From: an uncultured Collinsella sp.
GTDB lineage: Bacteria; Actinomycetota; Coriobacteriia; Coriobacteriales; Coriobacteriaceae
DNA: 6,302 nt
Assembly: GCA_900550965.1 (NCBI GenBank)
Contig: URUC01000101.1
Coordinates: 1-6,302 of the forward strand
Direction: 5' to 3'
Shown: one piece after another, positions 1 through 4,932 of the stretch
How positions within the stretch are numbered: the stretch's first letter is position 1
How the letters are laid out: the number at the start of each line of letters is the position of its first letter
Translations under genes and position numbers: made by a program
Notes under the pieces: generated by a model
Databases searched by the model: none
What the model saw: only the letters and a program-made list of their open reading frames with translations
What the model was told of the DNA's origin: nothing

Positions 1-18
1 GGGCCCCGTCCCCTTTAG

Positions 19-30
19 TATTTATAAATA
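19..30. repeat. AT-rich 12-bp perfect palindrome downstream of xerD
   Basis: TATTTATAAATA reads the same on both strands and is the only strongly AT-rich patch in this GC-rich edge. It lies about 18 nt beyond the xerD stop codon on the minus strand. It could be part of a promoter for the next gene outside the window or a small protein-binding site. Nothing in view decides between these. Confidence 0.4.
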
Positions 31-46
31 TGCAGGTCAGCGAGGT

Positions 47-63
47 GCTAGCGATGTGCTAGC
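47..63. repeat. Short inverted repeat over the xerD stop codon
   Basis: Two copies of the palindromic hexamer GCTAGC, at 47-52 and 58-63, are separated by 5 nt and can form a 6-bp stem with a 5-nt loop. The left copy contains the xerD TAG stop. There is no T-run directly after it on the minus strand, so it is not a canonical intrinsic terminator. Confidence 0.4.
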
Positions 64-989
64 GGATGCGCCGCCAGATAGACCTCGGTCAGTTGCGTTC
101 GGTCGACATGCGTGTAGACCTGCGTGGTCGAAATATCGGCATGGCCCAAAATCTCCTGCAGCACACGCAGGTCGGCACCGCCCGCGAGCATGTGGGTGGC
201 AAAGGAGTGGCGCAAGGTATGGGGATGGAGCCCCACCAGCCCCACCTGACGCCCATACCGCTCGCATATCGCATGCACGGCCTGGCGCGACAGGCGACGT
301 CCGTTCTTATTTAAAAAGACCGCCGAGGTCTCGGTTCCGCGGGCATGGGCCGCCAAGCGAGAACGTCCCTCAGTTACATAGAGCGTCAGAGCTCGCGCCG
401 CGCTTCCCACCAGTGGGGACAGGCGTTCCTTTGAGCCCTTACCGCGAACGAGTACAAAGCCATCGTCAATATGGATATCGCCCACATCGAGCCCAACCAG
501 CTCACTCACACGCAAACCGCATCCGTAGAGCACTTCCAAGATGGCATGGTCGCGCAGTCCCATCTCGCCCTCGGGAAAGTCTTGATCGAGCAGCGCCGAG
601 ACATCCTCCACCGATAGATACTCCGGCAAACGCTCAGCCTTTTTAGGCAGGCGCAACGCCGCCGTCGGGTTTTGGGCCACGGCCCCATCGCGCACCAAAA
701 AGGCATGCAGGCCCTTCACGGCAGCAAGCGCGCGCTCCACCGAGGCGTCGGAATAGCCTCCGCCGCGGCGATCGGCGACAAAGCCCTCCACGACCTGACG
801 GGTCACCTCTTCAAAAGACACAATACCCGCCCGCTCCAGATAGGCGCAGTACGTCGTCAGGTCACGACGATAGGCCACAATCGTGTTGCGCGCCAAGCCC
901 CGCTCGACCGCGAGGTAATCGAGATACTCCCCCGCCGCCACGGCGAGCGACGAGGGAGTAGCTTCGGTATGTTCCTTATTCGCCGGCAC
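48..989 (-). CDS. xerD: Site-specific tyrosine recombinase, XerD/XerC type
   Basis: This cytoplasmic tyrosine recombinase of 313 aa (family usually about 300) probably resolves chromosome dimers at dif as one half of a XerC/XerD pair. Residues about 15-105 form the N-terminal SAM-like core-binding domain (EYLDYLAVERGLARNTIVAYRRDL). Residues about 120-300 form the catalytic domain with the full set of active residues: R160 (GCGLRVSEL), K184 (RGKGSKER), H257 and R260 (HPHTLRH), H283 (LGHADISTTQ) and nucleophile Y292 (VYTHV). The C-terminus TEVYLAAHPLAHR matches the Xer ending. The start is GTG (987-989), 2 nt after the pyrG TAA, which implies translational coupling. A second GTG 16 codons further in is less likely because no Shine-Dalgarno sequence precedes it. 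XerD and XerC cannot be separated firmly here. A phage integrase is unlikely, since no phage gene or att site is seen. The gene belongs to the left, non-bifidobacterial-looking part of the window. Confidence 0.9.
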   Translation of the reverse strand: MPANKEHTEATPSSLAVAAGEYLDYLAVERGLARNTIVAYRRDLTTYCAYLERAGIVSFEEVTRQVVEGFVADRRGGGYSDASVERALAAVKGLHAFLVRDGAVAQNPTAALRLPKKAERLPEYLSVEDVSALLDQDFPEGEMGLRDHAILEVLYGCGLRVSELVGLDVGDIHIDDGFVLVRGKGSKERLSPLVGSAARALTLYVTEGRSRLAAHARGTETSAVFLNKNGRRLSRQAVHAICERYGRQVGLVGLHPHTLRHSFATHMLAGGADLRVLQEILGHADISTTQVYTHVDRTQLTEVYLAAHPLAHR

Positions 990-991
990 CC

Positions 992-2689
992 TTAGTCCGT
1001 AGCGAGGTTCATGGGCGTCACCTGCAGACGGTCGACACCCTCGTGCTGGCCGATCGAAGCGCGCACGAACTCTCGGAACAGCGGCTGCGGATTAGTCGGA
1101 CGGCTCTTGAACTCGGGGTGAGCCTGGGTTGCCACATACCACGGATGCACGTCGCGCGGCAGCTCGACCATCTCGACCAGGCGCTCGTCGGGCGAGAGGC
1201 CAGAGATAACCAAGCCGGCATCCTCGAGCTGGTCGCGGAAGGCGTTGTTGAACTCAAAGCGGTGACGGTGACGCTCGTAGACGAGTTCCTCGCCATATGC
1301 CTCGCGAGCAAGGGTATCGGCGGCGAGCTTGCACGGATAGGCGCCCAGGCGCATGGTGCCGCCCTTCTCGGTCACGTCCTCCTGCGAGCTCATCAGATCG
1401 ATGACGCTAAACGGGCCGTCCGGGTCGAACTCGGAGGAGCTGGCACCGGCAAGGCCGACGACGTTGCGGGCGAACTCGCACACGGCGACCTGCATACCCA
1501 GGCAAATGCCCAGATACGGAATCTTGTGCTCACGGGCAAACTCGGCCGCGAGGATCTTGCCCTCCAGGGCGCGCTTGCCAAAGCCGCCGGGGACCAGGAT
1601 GCCCGAGGCGTCGCCCAGAACCTCAGAGACATTCTGCTCGTCGAGGCTCTCGCCGTCGACCAGCTGGACGTCCACATGGCGATCGTAGAAGACGCCCGCA
1701 TGGTGCAGGGCCTCGATAACCGACAGGTACGCATCGGGCAGCTGCGTGTACTTACCCACGACGGCAATCTTAACCTTATCGGCGTGATGGTTGGCATGGT
1801 TCTGCTTACGCAGGAACTCATTCCACTCGCTCATGTCGCGCTCACGCGGGTCCAGGCCCAGGCGCTCGCAAATACGCAGGTCAAAGTCCTGCTCGGCAAG
1901 CAGCTGCGGCACGTCGTAGATGCTCGCGCAGTCCTCATTGGTAAAGACGCAATCGGTGTCGACGTCGCAGAAGCTTGCGATCTTTCCGCGGATAGCGTCA
2001 TCGATATGGTGGTCGGAGCGCAGCACGATGATATCGGGCTGGATGCCAAAGCTGCGGAGCTCCTTGACGGAATGCTGCGCGGGCTTGGTCTTGACCTCGT
2101 GGGCGGCGGCAATATAGGGAACGAGCGACACGTGGATGTAGCAGACGTTCTCGGAGCCGGCCTCCTTGCGGTACTGACGGATGGCCTCGACAAACGGTTG
2201 GGACTCGATGTCGCCGATCGTGCCGCCCAGCTCGGTGATGACTACATCGGAGCCGGTCTGCTCCTCGATGCGGCGAAACTTGTCCTTAATGGCATTGGTG
2301 ACGTGAGGAATCACCTGCACGGTACCGCCCAAAAAGTCGCCGCGACGCTCGCGGGCGATTAGGCTTTTGTAGATGGCACCGGTCGTAAAGTTGGAATCGC
2401 GGGTCAGGTTCTCATCAATAAAGCGCTCGTAATGACCCAGGTCCAGGTCGGACTCGTAACCATCCTCGGTTACAAAGACCTCACCATGCTGGAACGGGTT
2501 CATGGTGCCCGGGTCGACGTTGATGTACGGATCGAGCTTTTGCTGCAGAACATGGATACCGCGGCTGCGCAGCAAACGACCGAGCGAAGATGCGGTCAGG
2601 CCCTTGCCGAGAGAGGAGACAACGCCGCCAGTGACGAAAATATGCTTGGTGACGTGTTCTTGAGAATTACCATGTGTTCTTCTAACCAT
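992..2689 (-). CDS. pyrG: CTP synthase (glutamine-hydrolysing), apparently hybrid
   Basis: This enzyme converts UTP, ATP and glutamine to CTP, the last step of de novo pyrimidine synthesis. It has 565 aa, slightly longer than the usual 535-555. The synthase domain (about 14-280) carries GGVVSSLGKG (21-30), KLDPYINVDPGTMNPFQHGE (51-70) and ELGGTIGDIES (153-163). The class I glutaminase domain (about 305-545) carries PGGFGKRA (367-374), nucleophile C396 in GICLGMQ, and H524 and E526 in AHPEF. The ATG at 2687-2689 is the only start available, because an in-frame TGA lies 6 nt upstream and no other start codon precedes TKHIFVTGG. Residues 1 to about 58 match my memory of Bifidobacterium PyrG, whereas residues 78 to 565 do not and look coriobacterial. 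All motifs are intact, so the reading frame survives the switch. The first ten codons are unusually AT-rich (AGA AGA ACA, AAT TCT CAA). Identity of the enzyme is certain; integrity as a single natural gene is doubtful. Confidence 0.95.
   Translation of the reverse strand: MVRRTHGNSQEHVTKHIFVTGGVVSSLGKGLTASSLGRLLRSRGIHVLQQKLDPYINVDPGTMNPFQHGEVFVTEDGYESDLDLGHYERFIDENLTRDSNFTTGAIYKSLIARERRGDFLGGTVQVIPHVTNAIKDKFRRIEEQTGSDVVITELGGTIGDIESQPFVEAIRQYRKEAGSENVCYIHVSLVPYIAAAHEVKTKPAQHSVKELRSFGIQPDIIVLRSDHHIDDAIRGKIASFCDVDTDCVFTNEDCASIYDVPQLLAEQDFDLRICERLGLDPRERDMSEWNEFLRKQNHANHHADKVKIAVVGKYTQLPDAYLSVIEALHHAGVFYDRHVDVQLVDGESLDEQNVSEVLGDASGILVPGGFGKRALEGKILAAEFAREHKIPYLGICLGMQVAVCEFARNVVGLAGASSSEFDPDGPFSVIDLMSSQEDVTEKGGTMRLGAYPCKLAADTLAREAYGEELVYERHRHRFEFNNAFRDQLEDAGLVISGLSPDERLVEMVELPRDVHPWYVATQAHPEFKSRPTNPQPLFREFVRASIGQHEGVDRLQVTPMNLATD
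2459..2540 (-). other. Probable lineage switch point inside pyrG
   Basis: This stretch encodes residues about 51-77 of PyrG, from KLDPYINVDPGTMN to VFVTEDG, which is nearly invariant across bacteria. Upstream codons give a bifidobacterial-type protein. Downstream codons give GYESDLDLGHYERFIDENLT instead of the bifidobacterial GAETDLDIGHYERFLD that I recall. A conserved block of this kind could supply a shared k-mer for a false assembly join, or the homology needed for true recombination. The comparison is from memory, not from an alignment. Confidence 0.6.
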
Positions 2690-2790
2690 GGAATTTCACT
2701 CTATCATCCGTGTATGACCCGGCGTGTTCACCAGACGCGTCGGCCCCGACATGGCGTACTTGAACAATACGAATAGTAGGCTCGTCAAAA

Positions 2791-2818
2791 AGCATACGCA
2801 AGGTCATAATCACGTCAA
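2791..2818 (-). promoter_or_regulatory. Possible sigma-70-type promoter for pyrG
   Basis: On the minus strand TTGACG (2813-2818) is followed after 16 nt by TATGCT (2791-2796), a fair -35/-10 pair. A start about 7 nt beyond the -10 would give a leader of roughly 95 nt before the pyrG ATG. The elements lie in the 145-nt gap between the M20 stop codon and pyrG. A second TTGACG at 2783-2788 has no convincing -10. I see no terminator-antiterminator pair or other attenuator in the leader. Confidence 0.35.
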
Positions 2819-2834
2819 ACGTCTTATCCGCCAG

Positions 2835-4214
2835 CTATTGCAGGTATTGGTCGAGACGCACTAGGCCTAACGCATATAGGACAAACGCTGTTTTCAGGTT
2901 TTTCAGCGAGGCCCATTCATCGGCACCGTGCGCGTTGCCGGCACCTGGTGCGATGAATGGCGGGGTCTCCAGGTCGATGCCGTCGACCGCCGGCACATGG
3001 TCGGCATGGAATTCGGGACCGAAGTTGAGTGCGCGCGGGATAAAGCGGGCGTGGGTGCCGTCGCCGACAGCCACGGGTCGAGCCTCGCAACCGAGCACGT
3101 CGTTGTAGGTTGCGGTGAGCAACTGGACACGCGGGTCGTCAGCCTGCACGTAGTATGGGTCATCGTTAAGGATGTCGACAATGCGGCCGCCCGCCGCTTC
3201 GGCTTGTGCTTGAATACGCTCGATGATTTGTTCGTGTGCCTGGCCTACCGCATAACGGATGTCGAAGTGCAATACGATGGCATCTTCAGAAGTCTCACCT
3301 GATACCGCGCCTAATACCTTGTCTGCTTCAGCGAACTCATTCAAACCACCATTGGCGGTAGTCGGTCCGCTTTCCGCATTCTCGCAATCGATACCCAAGC
3401 CGGTGCCATATGAGTCTTTTGTCCATTGGGCAATCGCCTGCGCTGCAGTGAGGTCACGGCCTTCGAGCAGACCGGACCGGGCAAGCGCCGTAGTGAGCAC
3501 CGCTATAGCGTTTACGGTACCGGACGGCTGGCAGGCATGACCGGCGACACCGGTGGCCTCAATCGTGACGCCTTGCGCTGTTGCGTTGATATGCAATCGC
3601 TCGGCGATATCTGGAGCGATGTTGCCGCTCTGGCAGAATGCTTGCCGCACGGTAGATTCGTCGACGCCGGTGAGGGTGATTGCGGCGGCCCCGGGAACCG
3701 TGTTAGTGGCGGTGCCGGCATGCCAACCGCGCAATTGCGGCCCGACCGGCAGTTCGACATCCACATCGAGCAGCCCTTTTTGGATATTGTTCACCGGGAA
3801 GGGACCATCGGTGACGATGGCCTGGTACGGCGCGCCGATGTTGGCGACGAACCATTTGATGTCGTTGAGCGCGATCTCTTCGGAGCCGCCGAACAGTATA
3901 CGTACGCGGTGGCGGAAACGGTGGTCGTGTTCCTTGAAGAAACGGAGTAGGAAATAGCTGGTCAGCGCGACGCCTTTATTGTCCAATGAGCCGCGACCGA
4001 TAACAATATCGCCAATAACCTGCGGATCGAAGGCATCGTGCGTCCAACCGTCGTCGGCGGGGACTACGTCGAGGTGGTCGACGAAGGCGATGTCACGGTC
4101 GGTCTCCACGTTCTCCTGTGGATAAACGACTTCCATGACGTGGCCGGTGTAGTCGCGCGTAGGCAGCCCGTCTCGTCCTGCCTTGGCCAGCATATGGTCG
4201 AATACACGGCGCAC
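2835..4214 (-). CDS. M20-family metallodipeptidase (PepV/Sapep-like), N-terminus missing
   Basis: This is probably a cytoplasmic di-zinc or di-manganese dipeptidase that cleaves short peptides. From the GTG at 4212-4214 it reads 459 aa. Metal and catalytic residues are all present: H47 (DHLDVVP), bridging D78 (GRGSLDNKG), E112/E113 (GGSEE), D136 (TDGPFP) and H429 (GNAHGADEW). The lid domain carries NTVPG and H226 (GVAGHACQP). GDGTHARFIP near residue 385 is typical of the PepV group. The same frame stays open for 22 more codons upstream and still looks like the family (PGAPYGPEVRRVFDHML), so the GTG is only the first usable start, not the ancestral one. An in-frame TGA at 4281-4283 then ends the frame, and the roughly 35-45 residues that normally precede it are absent, with no room for them before aroQ. 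It is either a decayed gene, a truncated protein starting inside the fold, or an assembly artefact. No good ribosome binding site is seen before the GTG. Confidence 0.75.
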   Translation of the reverse strand: MRRVFDHMLAKAGRDGLPTRDYTGHVMEVVYPQENVETDRDIAFVDHLDVVPADDGWTHDAFDPQVIGDIVIGRGSLDNKGVALTSYFLLRFFKEHDHRFRHRVRILFGGSEEIALNDIKWFVANIGAPYQAIVTDGPFPVNNIQKGLLDVDVELPVGPQLRGWHAGTATNTVPGAAAITLTGVDESTVRQAFCQSGNIAPDIAERLHINATAQGVTIEATGVAGHACQPSGTVNAIAVLTTALARSGLLEGRDLTAAQAIAQWTKDSYGTGLGIDCENAESGPTTANGGLNEFAEADKVLGAVSGETSEDAIVLHFDIRYAVGQAHEQIIERIQAQAEAAGGRIVDILNDDPYYVQADDPRVQLLTATYNDVLGCEARPVAVGDGTHARFIPRALNFGPEFHADHVPAVDGIDLETPPFIAPGAGNAHGADEWASLKNLKTAFVLYALGLVRLDQYLQ

Positions 4215-4270
4215 TTCAGGCCCATAGGGCGCACCAGGACGAGGATTCTGGTCCGATTCGTCGGAACAGG

Positions 4271-4305
4271 AATCCCGGGCTCAACGTCGACTGCTACCCG
4301 GGATT
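4271..4305. repeat. Perfect 9-bp inverted repeat between aroQ and the M20 gene
   Basis: AATCCCGGG (4271-4279) and CCCGGGATT (4297-4305) are exact reverse complements around a 17-nt loop. On the minus strand the stem starts 18 nt beyond the aroQ stop codon, where a terminator would be expected, but no T-run follows, so an intrinsic terminator is only weakly supported. The in-frame TGA that cuts off the M20 frame lies in the loop. The hairpin therefore sits where the missing peptidase N-terminus should be encoded. Confidence 0.55.
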
Positions 4306-4322
4306 GGCTGGAGGGCTTGGTT

Positions 4323-4769
4323 CTATTCGCTCAGCAAGTGCGCCACAGCATCGAGCGCGAGCTTGTAGCCGTAGAAACCCATGCCGGTGATGGTGCCGGT
4401 GGCCACAGGGCTGATTACGGAACGCTTGCGGAACTCGTCGCGGGCGGACGGGTTGGAAATATGGACTTCCATAAGCGGCAGGTTCTCGTCAATGACCATG
4501 TGCGCGGCGTCGGCGAGAGCATACGAATAGTGCGTGAAGGCGGCGGGGTTCATGACCACCGGGGTTTTCTCGTCGGCGGCTTGGTGCATCCAGTGCACCA
4601 TTTCGGCTTCGTCGTCGGTCTGGCGCACCTCGACTTCGAGGCCGAGGTCCTTGCCCCATTCGGTGCAGAGCTTGCGCAGGGTGTCGAGGTCTTGACGACC
4701 GTAGACGTCGGGCTGGCGGACGCCGAGACGTCCGAGGTTAGGGCCATTGACAACGATGACTTTGGTCAT
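4323..4769 (-). CDS. aroQ: Type II 3-dehydroquinate dehydratase
   Basis: This enzyme dehydrates 3-dehydroquinate to 3-dehydroshikimate in the shikimate pathway; type II enzymes form cytoplasmic dodecamers. The protein has 148 aa, the normal size. The N-terminal motif NGPNLGRLGVRQPDVYG (residues 8-24) holds N11, the flexible-loop R18 and catalytic Y23. MNPAAFTHYS follows with N74 and H80, then EVHISN (101-106) with catalytic H103 and N106, and R110 and R114 in ARDEFRK. GRLG in place of the common NLLG is usual in actinobacteria. The frame is open further upstream, but the ATG at 4767-4769 is chosen because the conserved TKVIVVNGPN core begins there and a strong ribosome binding site precedes it. 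The gene lies 163 nt downstream of aroKB and consumes the product of its AroB domain, so a shared operon is likely. Confidence 0.95.
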   Translation of the reverse strand: MTKVIVVNGPNLGRLGVRQPDVYGRQDLDTLRKLCTEWGKDLGLEVEVRQTDDEAEMVHWMHQAADEKTPVVMNPAAFTHYSYALADAAHMVIDENLPLMEVHISNPSARDEFRKRSVISPVATGTITGMGFYGYKLALDAVAHLLSE

Positions 4770-4773
4770 TGGG

Positions 4774-4780
4774 ACTCCTT
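4774..4780 (-). promoter_or_regulatory. aroQ ribosome binding site
   Basis: The minus strand reads AAGGAGT ending 4 nt before the aroQ ATG. This strong Shine-Dalgarno match fixes the start at 4769 and rules out the upstream in-frame ATG at 4839-4841, which lies inside the hairpin repeat. Confidence 0.85.
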
Positions 4781-4790
4781 TTGTTTGTGC

Positions 4791-4893
4791 TTCTCTCCCT
4801 CCGCCCCTTCGGGGCACCTCCCTCATCAGAGGGAGGTACAAGGTAAATCCGACTCCGGGGTACCTCCGTTAGAGGGGAGCCAAGTACTTTTTT
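4791..4893. repeat. Hairpin-rich intergenic repeat between aroKB and aroQ
   Basis: The segment is built of short stems. GCCCC-TTC-GGGGC lies at 4803-4815. Directly after it come ACCTCCCTC (4816-4824) and GAGGGAGGT (4829-4837), a perfect 9-bp stem with a 4-nt loop. A diverged second copy of that unit lies at 4861-4880 (TACCTCC...GAGGGGAG). A further CTCCCTCC at 4795-4802 could compete for the same partner strand. A run of six T on the plus strand follows at 4888-4893. The layout resembles dispersed palindromic intergenic elements that I associate with bifidobacterial genomes; I cannot confirm a family. It may stabilise or partly terminate the aroKB-aroQ transcript. Confidence 0.55.
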
Positions 4894-4906
4894 CTGAGGG
4901 GATGGC

Positions 4907-4930
4907 GAACGGCACGGCCTACGGCCGTTC
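4907..4930 (-). terminator. Hairpin just after the aroKB stop, possible weak terminator
   Basis: GAACGGC (4907-4913) and GCCGTTC (4924-4930) form a 7-bp stem with a 10-nt loop, starting 2 nt beyond the aroKB TAA. The minus strand that follows has no T-run (an A-run appears about 13 nt later), so this is not a textbook intrinsic terminator. It may act as a processing or 3'-end-protecting hairpin within the operon. Confidence 0.3.
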
Positions 4931-4932
4931 AA

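Noticed and set aside
48..989. Tyrosine recombinase as the integrase of a mobile element
   Set aside because: It has Xer-like length and C-terminus and is coupled to pyrG. No att-like repeats, cargo, phage or plasmid genes are visible.
1043..2362. Long open frame (439 codons) on the plus strand opposite pyrG
   Set aside because: It is fully antisense to a clear CTP synthase and its protein resembles no family. Long antisense frames are expected in GC-rich coding DNA.
2690..2834. Attenuator or riboswitch in the pyrG leader
   Set aside because: I found no stable terminator hairpin with a T-run, no initial G/C reiteration signal as in Bacillus pyrG, and no recognisable riboswitch core.
4278..4286. 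TGA in the M20 frame as selenocysteine or readthrough
   Set aside because: Sequence upstream of the TGA in that frame (PIPGSSRR) does not resemble an M20 N-terminus and runs back into the aroQ end, so readthrough would not restore the protein.
4839..4841. Upstream in-frame ATG as the aroQ start (24 extra residues)
   Set aside because: The extra residues are encoded by the hairpin repeat and have no family counterpart, while the ATG at 4769 has a strong ribosome binding site.
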